A stretch of DNA of 64,000 nt from Pardosa pseudoannulata (lineage: Eukaryota > Arthropoda > Arachnida > Araneae > Lycosidae), in NCBI GenBank assembly GCA_032207245.1, contig CM063500.1:39590123-39654122 (forward strand). Reading direction: 5' to 3'. Both the position numbers and the translations under genes were made by a program. The notes beneath the pieces are model-generated. The model was not told where the DNA came from and did not search any database. It saw only the letters and a program-made list of their open reading frames with translations. Shown piece by piece: positions 40,949-55,000 of the stretch. Numbering within the stretch: position 1 is the first letter of the stretch; every line of letters starts with the position of its first letter.

Positions 40949-43900
40949 AGTTTATAAACATTTATAAAGTATTTTTTATCATAAATTTCTGTAATTTCTC
41001 TAAAAGAATATATTTTATTTGTATGTATATCAGAATTTTTATTCATATGTACTTTAACGAAATATTTTTAAAGTCATGGAAAATAATCTTCTAAAGTCAG
41101 GGAAAGTCATGGATTTGAAAAATTTTATTTTGGCGGATACCCTGTATAAAGCATATGTGACGCATCCTAGACAGGGTTCCCACGGTCCTTAAAAGTCCTT
41201 AAGAACTCCTTAATTTTAGCTTTCATTTTTTAGGGCCTTTAAAACTACTTAATTTTTATCAAAGGTCCTTAAAAACTCCTTAATTTTTAAATTGGAACGG
41301 GATCAATGTCTTCATTGACGAGATCCACCATTGTCATGTGATTTCTTATCAGTTTTCGCCATACTCCCTGAATTTTCTGGTTTTATAAGTTCGGAGTTAA
41401 ACTTGCCATAAACTGGTTCTAAGAACACCAGTCCAGGTGTAATAGATAAGTACTGGTCAAAGAATATATATACTAAGAATATGTAAAATATTTGTTAATG
41501 TTCATAGCATTTTTTTACATTTTTTAAACCAGAAGTGCAGTATTAATAATAAAGAAAATCCTCAAATACATATATGCTTTCAGTGTATTACTGTAGTAAT
41601 TCAAAATTCCTTTCCTTGATAACCTTAAAAATTTATTAAAATACTTTTAGTTTATTAGTACTTTTTATGGTCACGAGCTCGAAAACTTATTTGACAAATA
41701 ATCTTTCGCATACTGAAAAGGTTTAAAGTATAAAGTCAGCTGCCCTTCCCTAATAGCTAACAGTCATGCAGATTTTAATTAAACAAAGGATGGAGGTTGG
41801 GGGTTTTGTAGATGTTTCAGTTACTTATGGAAGTTTAATTTTCCTTGCATAGAATGTAATATAAAAGTCTAAATCATTCTTCTTTTCCAGGGAACGTCTG
41901 GTATAATCAGCTTGTATATAAATACATATATATTTATATATATATATCAGTCATTTTTAAACCCTCAGAAAGTACTGTTTATAACATTGTATTTTATTCA
42001 CAATTTATTTTTAGTTTGATCACTCAAAAAACTTTAGATGTACATTTTCAAAATTAATTTTGTCAAATAGATTTATCTTATATTAATTTTTAGACATTTT
42101 TAAAAACTTTATTCTGAAATATTGTAGGGCATTTATTGAACATGCCTTGTCTGGTTCATAATCATTAAAATATGTTTCTCAGGATATAGGGTTTATGTCC
42201 TTATGCTGTATATTTCAAGTAGGTCCTTATGAAAAGTTAGTTTGGTCCTTAAAAGTCCTTAATTTTTGTTTTGAAAAAAGAGTGGCAACCCTGCTAGAGG
42301 ATTCCCTTTATTAATTTTAATAATTTTTGATGAGGGGTATTATTGAATGTGAAATATTTATATGCTAATTGCATTTTTTTTTTCCCCAATAGAGGTTAAC
42401 TGCTCCTGTTTGCTCTGTTAATGGTCAACTTGGCCAAGGAGCTGCTCCTCCGAATATTCACAAACAAGCCTATCATTCAATAGCTAAATGTGTTGCTGCT
42501 ATTACGATAGTCTGTCCTACTGAAGCATTACCTGTTGTTCAGATGTTTTTGCAAGAGCTTGAGGTTAGTGTTTTATTCTATTTATGCTTGTATATATTGT
42601 TTTTAATTATAGTTAAATTATATCTAACTGTACTTAATAGCCATTACCAGTAAAAAGAATTATTTTGATTTATATGTAAAATGGTTATAAGTACTATTTG
42701 GTTTGAAATGAGAGAATGTCTTAGATATGAGGCAGTAAAATCTTTGTGCCAAAATATAGCGATAAATGCAAAGCTAAGGTAAGTAAAGTATGTTTAAAAA
42801 TAAAATTATGCAAACAGCAGTTTTACAGCTTTGAGTGTGTTGTTTTCTCAATGTAAGCAAATTTACTGGCTTGTGAAAGCAAATGGAGTAAGAAGACTGT
42901 TTTTCAATCTCTTTGCTCAATCTGCTTATTTGACATTGAGTTGTCTCTCATTGTTGATAGTAAGAAGCTGCTAAACAGCTGCCTTGTACATATCTTTCTG
43001 TTTGTGCTCTACTTACATAGTCTATAGGAATAAATGCAAGCCCTTTTGACTAAAACATTTCTATTTAAATATATTCTCATAGGATGGAGAAAGTAGTAAG
43101 AAAGATTTAACATTCTAAAAACTCTTATAGTAATGAAACCTTTTAGAAAGAGAAAAAGTGGAAAAATCAAAAAATGAAATAAATTTCAGTATTATGATTT
43201 TTTAAAACATAGTTAGAATTATGCAGTATTATTGTTGCTATTCATGTCTAAATTTTCCTGAATGAGAAAACAATTTATTAGTTAGGAAACTAGCTTTTAT
43301 ACACATCATTTACTAGTAACTCAACTTTTATTTATATAGTTTTCATTATAACTTTGGTTTTTCAAAAGTTCATGAATGAGAATATATAATACTCTTATAG
43401 TGCATTATGTATTCATTAGCATGATTTATATTAATAAACTTCCAAAAATGACTTTTTGATATAAAATGTCTGGCTAGTTATTTTATTAAGAATATAATTT
43501 GTTTTACTTCTGTAATACCTATGAAGTTTTTGGAAATAATTTAAATGTATCTGAGTATTTGTTACCATATTGTTTATTTTTAATCATCTATTCTATATAG
43601 ATTTATACCAATTTCACAGAATAAGATGTGCAAGAAAGCTCTTATAAAATATAAAATAAATCTTACAATTATTCTTTTTTAATTGTTTTTTCTTTAAAAT
43701 ACATTAATGATAAAATAAATACTGTACTATATATTTCACATTTATTGTTAGTAACATGTAGTTTCTCTTTTAGGCAAAACGAAATGTAGATTCAGTGCAT
43801 TTATTTTCTTTACTTGCTATTGGAGAAATTGGAAAACACATGTAAATATGTTTCTAAGAATATAGTTTGTTTTTCTTATTCATAATTTAGCTCAATATTA

Positions 43901-46900
43901 AAATTTTCTTTTTTGTTTTTATAACTAGTGATTTGAGTAGCATACCAGAATTAAAATCAATTCTTTTGGATGCATTTTCATCTCCAAGTGAAGAGGTCAA
44001 AACTGCAGCATCTTTTGCATTAGGTTTGATATGCTTTTCTTTAAAAAAGGCACTATTAAATGTTATATATAATTTTAAAATGTTTACAGCTGTCTTTTTG
44101 TTTTTAAATTTTATTAAATTTTATTTATTTTTTAATAGGAAGTGTTGCTGTTGGAAATCTTCCAGAATATTTACCTTTTGTATTAGGCGAAATCGAAAAT
44201 CAACCCAAACGTCAATACTTACTTTTACATTCATTGAAAGAGGTAATTCTGATTTTTGGATCTTCTTTCAGCAATTACATTGTACATAATGTTAGTAATC
44301 ATGTATCTTTTTTAGAATTTTAAATATTTTAACTTAAAGTATGTTTCAGTTCTAAGATTTATTATTGGACTTAGTTGATTTATCACCTTGGTTTTTAAAA
44401 AATATCATTAACCCTTTGCCTTAAAACAACGTATGGGAGACGTGATCTTGCTGCTGTGCCTAAAATGAGAACCTCATATCACACATGATGATTCTGTCTG
44501 GCCCATAGTGAAAAGTTCAGATCAGACACGTTTTTGTTTTTGAGTTATTGTTTGTTACATTTGCAATATAAGAGTTGGTTGTTTATTTATTCTTAGGCGT
44601 ATTTGCAATAGAGTATATTATATTCAATAAGTAATTAACTGTTGGTGCTTAAAAAATTCTTAAAAAAATCTAAAAATTTAACCTAATGGCAAAAAGGAAA
44701 ATGGATATTAATAACAGTACTGGAAAGTGTCCTGATTACACCTTAAAACTGAAACAGATACCGATTTGAATACATCTGAAGATAGCATTGTAGTTTGTCC
44801 TGTAAAAAAAGTGTGCAAAATTTAGTTAGGAAACTGCTTCTGGTCACGATGCATGAGAAAAGCTTTCATCGAAAGTGGCACACATAATCGTCGCTTGGTT
44901 CATAAGGCAAGAGGTTAAAAACTAGATATTTTAAAAACTTTTTTTTTTCATATAGTAGTATTATGTGTTTACAGCTATTGCTCCCTGAGTTGCAGTTGAC
45001 AATTCCATCTTTGGTTTTAGTTCAGTCAGCACTTAGAAATAGACTAGGAAGAGAAAAAAATATCTAAGCTTGTTTCTTTGGTTTAAAGACTAAATAAAAA
45101 TTAATTTTGGATTCTGGGAATGTAATTTTTTATTTTATTGACACTGGTACTTTAATATTTTAAAGTATAGTGTGGGAAGATTTAATATTTTCTGTAGTTA
45201 AATTGATGAATGATTTTGTTTATTAAAATGCAAGTGTTAAGAATTTGATTTGATCAATAAATAGATTTTATTATTTGTAACAAAGAAAATGTGAATGGTT
45301 CATAAGAGATTCTAGAGGGAGGGATAAAAAATTCTATTTCATGCATTTAATATGTAATTTGCAATATATAAATAATGTTGCACACATTATAAAAAAATGA
45401 ATATTGAAAATTCAATTATTAACTGTGATCAATTTAATCAAAACTTAATTAGTTGATTTGTAATAAATAATTCAAGATTTACCACCACTGTTGGTTATTT
45501 TTATAATCTTTATAATCCTTTAAGGCCATCCAGTATTGCTAGCTAACTTGGAAAGTTGGGAATGTTCATTTGTACAATTTGAAAAGAAAAATTAACACAT
45601 AATTTAATGTTTATTTTTAAAATTTTAACTATCAATATTAACCAGTTATTTTTCTGTGCCTAATATTTAGCTAACTTAAGAAGTATATGTTATAAATTAA
45701 AAGTTGGAAGTAGGCCAAGAAAATGATCTCATTTTTTATAGAATTTGTGTTTATTTAAATGCATAAAATATTGTATTATCAGTAAATGAAATGATTTATG
45801 TATATCTAATTGTCAAAGTATTGCTTATTGGTTTGTGTCATTAAATGTTATTTTTTAAAGTATATGAAGTTACTAGTTATATATAGTTTTTGAAAGCTGA
45901 CTAGTGATATTTAAGAATCTTAAATTTTCTTATTGATCATTCTATTTAATTTGTAAAGTAATATGTTTGAGATATTTTACTTGATGGTGTGAGATTTTTC
46001 TTAACTTTTTTCTAAGAATTGTTCCCATATGGGAATGTACAGTTTTAAATTAAATTAAAAGGCTTCATTAAAACTGTTATGCAAACTTTTAATTTCAAAG
46101 AAACGTTTGATTTTTGAAGCAATGTTCCAGAAGTGTGTACAGAAATTCATAACATTCCCCAACTATTTTAGCATTAACATATTTTCTTAAATTTTATAGT
46201 CATGATTTTAATATGCATTTTAGATTATTAGCTGTCAATCTGTTACACCTGCAACAGTAAAGCTTTTGCAGCCCTTTATTAAAAATGTATGGTATGTATG
46301 CTTTTATAAAATTTCTTAGTTTTATCTAAAATTATCTTTTTTTTTTAATGCAGCATACTGTATGTTTTCTTGCATATGCCAATAATTTGTAAATTTTTTT
46401 CAAAGGAAAAGTGGGAGTAAGGCTTGGCTTATGTATTGATCTGATATTCAAGTAAAAAATATTTTTTTTGTTAGCTGGTTGCAAACAATGAATCTTGAAA
46501 TATCTTAGGATTTTTTTTTCAAGTTTATGAGAAAATTCATTTTAATCAACTGTCATGCAGTATGAGCAAGTGCTATAACAATGTTAAAGTTGCAGTAACC
46601 AATTTAGGTGGGGTTTGCAGAGATTACAGAATTTTTGTAGGCATCTGCATAGTTAGTTGAAGTATTTTATTTTCTAACTGTAATGTAAACTTTTTTTTTT
46701 CTGTAAATCTTAAAACAGGAGCCAAAAATAAAATATATTTGACTTCTGTTTTTAAACACCCTAAGTTAATTTGCTGTTAGCATAGTCATTTTTCTTCAGT
46801 CTTTAAATACAATATCCAAAACAAGAAAATGAATGGAAAAATGTACTAGCTTCAGGTAGGATGAGAGTCAAAGCTATTGCTGTTGTTTAGAGTATGAAGT

Positions 46901-48955
46901 ATGGTTAGAATTTTACTTTTCAGTTACAATTTGATTGGAAAATATTTCACATGTTTAACCTGTTGTTGACATTTTTGGCTGTTGGGTGACATGTTTCAAT
47001 ATTACAGAAAATTTATCACTGTAGTTTAAATTCGTAAATTTGCATTATATTTAAAAAGTTTAAAAAAATTGTTTCTGTTTAAAATACTTGAAAGAATTGT
47101 GTAAAACATGCTATTAATTTGTTTTGAAATGGCATAAAAATATAAATCATGTAATAAAATGTTAAGTACTGGATATCTAGTATATGACAAAATCACCATT
47201 TCATTCCCAGGGCTTAAATTTCCATAAATTATACTTGTATACTTCTGCAAGTAGTTCCAGATGAAATATTTAATTGTTAAACATTTTAAGTATCAGAATA
47301 AATACATCAAAAAAGACAGGATGAAGACAGAGATAAAGGGATAAAAAATAGATATCTTTAATAAATGAAACTGGATTGTTTCCATTATATCTTTATTATT
47401 GTGACATTTCTTGCATACCATACTCTTTCTTTACTTTTATTTTTATGCTATAAAATTTTAATAACTTTTTTTTAATAATATAAAATAGTTAATAATTTTA
47501 AAGGAAAAAAAAAACTTAAATTCATTGGAATTGTTTCAAGTATTCATTAAATAGAAAACGTTTTGAAAAAAATATTTGAAGTCTTCTTAGTAACAATTGT
47601 GTTGTATTTTGTATTAATAATTAGCATAATGCAAGATATAATAGAACTATCTTTGCTCCTCATTCTTAGTTATATTTTAAAATTCACTTAGATAAAATTA
47701 TTGAATCTAAAGTTAAATTTCTGATTCAAATTTCAAACCAAACTGAAAGTCCACTGTCACCTCAAAACCTCTTTGATCAGGAAAGGAAATCTTTATATTG
47801 TGTGAATTATTTGTGTTCTGATTGCCATATTCTTTTATGCTAATAGGAGTATGTTGTTTCATCATTGTGAGTGTACAGAAGAAGGTACAAGGAATGTAGT
47901 TGCTGAGTGCTTAGGAAAATTAACTCTTATTGATCCTACTCATTTATTACCAGAATTGAAATCATATTTGAACTCAGAATCACCTCTTGCTCGTAGCACT
48001 GTTGTAACTGCAATGAAATTTACTATATCAGATCAGGTAAGTGTATTTGTGTTTATTTTATCATCTGTAATTTGAATATGTAAGTTGCTACAATGTAGAG
48101 ATGCATTTAAGTGAGATACCTAAATTGTCACTGTTTAATAAATGTTGAAAGGCATTTAACTTTTTAAATTTGGTTATATTTTAGAATAATTTTGTTTCTG
48201 TTCATTTTTATCCTCTATATTTTGTTGTGATGGGGTTAAGCAATCTATTAAAAGTGATTTGCATTGCTATAGCATAATGTTTTAGGAGAGGTTAAGGGTT
48301 GGCATATGTCAGTTTTCTCCATACACATTTACGTCTATTTAAACTTCTGTCTCTATATATTGTTTCAATAGTTTCTCCATAAATAAATTTCATATTGATG
48401 TTTTTATTATCTTTTTTTGTCGAAAATTTGGCCATTCTCTCTGAAAAATCGAGTGACCCCTGTTATTGACCTTTATCATTAAAAATATTTTAACATTAAA
48501 CATTTGCAATTTATACTCATCTCTTAATACATCACTTTAAAGAACAGCCTATTTGGATTAGATATTTTTGACTTTTTTTTAAGAATTTCCTTTTATTGTT
48601 TAGCAATGCAAAATGTCAAACTCAGTATATATTTTATTCATAGTATTTTGTTTTTCATTATTGTTTAAGCACAATTGAAATGAGATAAATTTGTCGGTTC
48701 ACTCATAATGTGTTGTTTGGCACTTATTTTTAAGATAAGAAAAATGCATTTTTTTCCTTTCTTGTAATTTTATTCCTCATTGCTTTTGTGCCTTTTGTAT
48801 CTCATTTGGCATCAAAAAAGGCAGAAATTGTAAAGTGATTATTTAACTTGAAAGTTTATAAATTAGGTTCTTTTAAGTAGAGGTATTATGTAAATGTTTG
48901 TTGAATTTCAAATGACATTACTTGGTCAGTATGCAATATTAAGTTGAAAATAAGA

Positions 48956-49004
<49 letters not shown>

Positions 49005-52000
49005 CATGGACGAGTGGTTAAGGCATGGAAGACAAATTTGATTTCATATATAAAAACTTCTTTATTGTAATCCTTCTGTCCATGGCTATGACATTTAGAA
49101 ATCCTTTATTCTCATAATTTTGTGAAGACAAGTGTGGAGGATGTTATTAGCCTGAGTTCCTGCTCAGAACTGTCTATTTTTGCGTTGCTACCTAAGCAAA
49201 ATTCCTATGTCTACTTCTGCATCAGCTTTTTTACTCTCTATAGTTTTGCTCGAGGGATGTCTTTCTCCTATTACATTATCGTTAATGAGTGCTATTTTTA
49301 ATTATAGCGTGCTTTATTCTTAATCCCCATTTTTAAACCTGATATATATATGTGAATATAGTGTGTAAACATTAATATGTATTATGTGGCATTTAAATAT
49401 TTTCTTTGTAATATGATTGTATAAGCTTAGATTCTCTTCCTTTTGTAAGATTTTGTAGTTATATTTTTCTTGTATTATAAAATATTTTAAATGAAAAGTG
49501 CATTAAATTAGTCTTTATTTTTTTCATTCACAGCCACAGCCTATTGATAATTTGTTACGTGGTTGTATTGGTGACTTCTTAAAAACATTAAAAGATCCAG
49601 ATTTGAATGTTCGTAGGGTCGCTCTTGTTGCATTTAATTCTGCTGCTCACAATAAACCTTCCTTGATTAGAGATTTGTTGGATTCTATTCTGCCAGAGCT
49701 TTATAATGAAACTAAAGTCAGGGTGAGTAATTTTTTTAGTGCTTTCTAACTTCCATATTTCTTTAGACCTGCTTTGTTCTTAAATATGCATTTTAAGTAA
49801 TTGATGGAAATCACTAATTGGTATTTTTATTTTTTATTTATTTTTGTTTTGTTACATTTTGATTTATTTCTAGTTTCTTCCCTAAAATCCAGAATTTTTT
49901 TAAGAATAAATTTATATTTGTAATTTTGCATTTAATTTTTGTTGTATATTAAAATACAGTCATGGAAGTTTCTTTCAAGCTGAACTCTTTTGATTTTTGG
50001 TACCTTGCAAAGTCTGATTTTTTACTACGTGAAAATTGTGTGACACCATTATTTTTTTTGTAAAATGGTCAATTATGATGTATGCAAAAACACTAACATC
50101 AATAATTTCTTTATTGATTAGGTAAAATTAAGTAAAACACATTTTAAGTCACAATTTTGAACAAATTTTAATAGTTCTTTAAATTAGTAAGATGGTTGAT
50201 TATGTTGGTTATTATATAATTTCTAAAATATAATTAAACTGGACAGAGCTATAAATATTTTTTTTCTACATCAATTTTTCACATATTTTTTTTATTTGAT
50301 TGCAAATGTGAAACTTAACTTTAACACAGTCCAAATAATTGTCCTAATATTTACTATTTGTACACTTCACTCTTAATACTGGTTGATAATTTTACCTATA
50401 TATATATAGATATACACACATTTTTAAAAGTTTTCCCCTTTTATAATGCTTAAAGCTGTTTAGTAAAAATAGGGCCATTTTTTACTTCCTTATATGAAGT
50501 AAAGAAAATATTGTAATCCTGAACTTGAGCTCTATGGAGACAATGGCAGGACCAATAAAACTTTAAAGAATGCACAAATAACTCTGATACATCATACACA
50601 GACATGCCAACTACTCCAAATTCTCTGGAGTTGCTCCAGAAGAATGAGAAAATTGATAACTCTGGAAACATGTAAGAAAATAGCAAAACTTTTATACAGC
50701 TAAAAGATTGATTCAGCAATTAAATACAAAGTTTTGTAAAAAATACTGCTGAATATTACTCTTTCCACACAGTAATGTTGCATATTAAAGAGTTTTCAGT
50801 ACTGTGTGAAAAAACCAAACTGTATTTAGGTCAACTTATTTGAGTAGACACTCTAGAATCCCTGATGATAGAAAAATATAAATATTTTAATTGGGGTAAA
50901 TGTTGCTAAAAGAAACACTGTTCTGAAAATTAGTTGTTAAAGCTAAAAAAAAAACTACTCATACATTTTTAAATACATTAATATTAATTTACCTTTTACA
51001 ATTTATTACTGGTAAATATTTTAAATTTTAATTTAGAAACCAATAAGATATGCACTTATGTTTAATCTGTAATTAACATATTAAAATTTCAAACCATGCT
51101 GTTGCTCTGGACACAAATGCTTGAATGTTGGTATGGCTGCATACAATAAAAAATTATTTAATAGGTGTAAAAGGTAGTCATTAAGTGTCCACAGATTTTC
51201 TAAATCATGGTACTTTGAGGGTTATATGACTAATCATGGGAGAACTTCAGAAACTTCACTTGATCGTAGCAGTTTTTTTTTTAAATTTCCAATGACCATA
51301 AGCAAGATTAAAAACAAGAAAAATGAACAATATGAACAAAAACATTGTAAAACAGAAATAAAAGTTGTTCAAATAACTGAATGCTATTGCCCCATAAATC
51401 CTCTCACTTCTCAATATCGTAATGACTTTATCCATCTAGAGCTCTACATGTAACTAGGTGGTGTCTGTCCATTTGTTTGCTTTTATTAGTTCAGATCATA
51501 GCAGTATTGAACTTACATAATTTTGTCAATATTTGTCTGAATTCTATGGAGTCAAATGATGGATACGTGCTCTCCGGCTAAAATCATATAACATATTTAT
51601 GTATGAACATAAATTAGGAGATGGTTTAAAACTCATGCAAAATACTTAATTCACATTACCTAAGTCTAATGTAACTTACTGAAATTAAATTTTATTAAAG
51701 TTATGAAAATTTATAGTCTATGAAAATTTATATCAAGGCTTCTTAGGGTGATTATGCAATACTATTTTAATTATATGTTAATGTGTTACGCAACTCTTAA
51801 CTGTTAAAATATTGCCAATATCATTTTCACATTTTATATTAATTTTATTTTTATTTTAAAAAGTCAAGACTGTGTGTACTAATTTAAATGAAGTATTGCT
51901 TGATATTAAGGCTTGAAATTTTAATTTAATTTTCATTAATTTCTTTAGTTTTGATTAATTCTTAAAATAGTTTTATCTTAAAATATTAGTTATGTTGTCA

Positions 52001-55000
52001 GTTGTAATCATAAATTTATCTATTACAGAAAGAATTAATTAGGGAAGTAGAAATGGGACCATTCAAGCACACTGTAGATGATGGTTTAGATATTAGAAAG
52101 GTATGTATGTGTGACCTTACTTTATTCCAAATTAAAAATTTCTTTCTATAAAGTATTGTATTCAGATTTACTGAACTGTGTATTCATACTCTTATCTATA
52201 TTTTTAAATAGATCTAAAACATCAAACTTAAATTTAAAAAATTAAAATTTGATAAATTTATTTGAAGAACTTTAAAATATTTTTAAAATATCAGATTATA
52301 ACAGCTTAGTTTGAACTTTAAAAATCCAATTTTATTTTTAAAAGTATTTTATTTAATGACCAAGTAGCAATGTGTAGTATAATTGTGTGCTAAGAAAACA
52401 AAAGTTGTATAAAAGAGAATAGAAGAACCAGCATCAATAACAGGCCAGTTGATGGGAAAGTAAGCTTAGCAGACTGATAATTTGAAGCAAGAAATTGTTT
52501 TTTGAATCTTTATAAGACACTCAGGTTTAATTTGACCATTATTGTACTAATTAATGGCTATAAAGGTTTTAATGGTGTTTAAGCTTTTTATAAAATTTAT
52601 ATCAATCAGGGTGTCATATACATCAGGAAATTCAGGAATTTGTCAGGATACTTCAAATTGTGGATAAATATCAGGGTACTTTTGAAAATTCTGCAAAAAT
52701 CAGGACAATTTTCTAAAATTTCAAGAGCCAACATTTTCAAATGCTTCAAATGTAATACAGTAATTTTTAACAACTTTAAAATATGTAATAATTTAATTGA
52801 CATTAGACTCTGATGTTCATTATTTGAAATTTTATATCACTTAAATTCAGTATTCAAAGTTTTCTTCCTTTATGTGTAATATAATTATAGAGTATTTTAA
52901 TAATTTTACAATATGTATTAAATGTATTATCATTTTCAGGCGGCCTTTGAATGCATGTATACATTGTTGGATTCCTGTTTAGACAGACTTGATATCTTTC
53001 AATTTTTGAATCATGTAGAAGATGGTTTACGAGATCATTATGATATCAAGATGTTGACGTACTTGATGTTAGTGCGATTAGCTTCTCTTTGTCCATCGGC
53101 TGTGCTGCAAAGTATGTGTAATATGTTAGCTTCAAGGCTGTTTTATGTAAAAAAAATTGAAAGTTCTTTTGTGTATTTCTTTTTTTTCATGCAAAGGGTT
53201 TGTCGTTATAAAAATACAATATTTAAGACTTAGTTTTTAATACCCTTTTTCAGGTAGGCCGAGAAAAGGTAAGATTAATAAAAATAAAATGTGAATTGGG
53301 AGACTTGTGAACTTTAGGGATAATTTTTTATGTTACACACACACACACACACATATATGTAATGGTAAAAAAAAAACTAGTGTGGTGAATTATTTAACTT
53401 GTATGATTAAATTATCATCTTAATTTGATGTAGAAATTTATTCAGAGGTATTCAAAATAAAGTGCATATCCTTAACTTTTCCTGTGTGGTTACCATGTGT
53501 ATATGGTAAAGATATACAATGCCATATCCTCACTTTCTGAAAGTCTATATTAGGCCCCAAGGCTGTGAGAAAACTCCCTTCTTACTGTAAATGGTTATGG
53601 TTTAAACAAGATATGCTTATCCTGTTTTAAATAAAAAAATGACTAGTTTTTGTGTTCTAGAGAATAAAAATTTGTTGACCATACCTGTCCATGAATAATT
53701 TTATGTACTATTGTGTCAGATCAATTTACAACATTTAATGAATCTCCTTTCAAAGATATTCAAAATCCAAATATCTCCAGATCCAAATCATCTCTCTCAT
53801 CTTCTGCAATGCAGTTCATTATCAATTTGTTGCATATATATACATATAGATACATACACTTATATATATATATATATCCCTCTTTCTCCATATACATCTG
53901 TATCTATTTTATACTGTGCAGTGTATGGGGGTGTAACAACATGTGATACTTTCCCATTTTTTTTTTTAAGTATTTATTTTCGTTGCTAGAAAACTAGCAG
54001 TAAAAATTATCCAGTCATCAATATACAGTCCTAAACTGTATAAATATATTACTTTTAGAATTGAATTCAATTGGTGTAAATTATTTATTACAGAAGTTAT
54101 ATAATTTTTTTTTTGTATACATATATATGTGTGTGTGTGTGTGTATATATATATATGTATGTATACGTGTATATATATGTATATGTATATATATATACAT
54201 ATATATATGTAGTTACATTGTCTATTTCAGTATCACTTTTTAGCATTTTTTTTTATGATTGGAAGATTGTTTTTAAACAGTATACATTTATAAAAGCAGG
54301 TTGATACTAGACACATTGTAAATAATTTATTTTTGGTTTTAGGATACTAATGTGGTGCTCTTTTATATGCTAAATTATAGAAATTAAACATTGTTATAAA
54401 TCTCACCTTAAAGTCTCAAATTTGATTTCTTGAATGTGCATTTGTTATATCATATGTATTCTTTTTTGATAGGGATAGAGAGGCTTGTTGAACCTTTAAG
54501 AACAACTTGTACTACTAAGGTGAAAGCAAACTCTGTTAAACAAGAATTTGAGAAGCAAGATGAATTAAAACGCTCAGCTATGAGAGCTTTTACTGCCTTG
54601 CTTGCTGTCACTGATGCAGGTTAGTTAATTAGTATTCTTTTATATTAGAAATTTACAGGTTTTCATCTAATATAGGAAGCATTTTATTTACTAGTATAAG
54701 ATAATTACTATAATGCATGATATAAACTAGTTTGACATATATTCCTTATGTAAATGAAATTTAAAACTTATCTGATGAGAAAATAGTACTTTATTTCATG
54801 CTGCTTTACATTAAAAAAAAAAAAAAAAAGAGGCTGCAATTTGTTTCTGTTTGTTCTGTAGTCTTGGTACTCCTTCAAAATCAAAGTCTTTTCTTTAATG
54901 ACTTTGTTGATTTCCGTTCTTCCGCAGTGAAATAATTTAGCTAACTTTCTTGCCGATTTGCCATTCTCATATTCATGCAGAACTTCAATGTTCTGCTCGA

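Noticed and set aside
43933..44289. 118-codon frame running through exon 24 and the following intron
   Set aside because: Exon 24 ends at the donor at 44024, and the family sequence continues in exon 25 at 44139. The readthrough is accidental.
53711..54304. Open frames rich in Y, I and V
   Set aside because: They are translations of TA/TG microsatellites within CAND1 intron 30.
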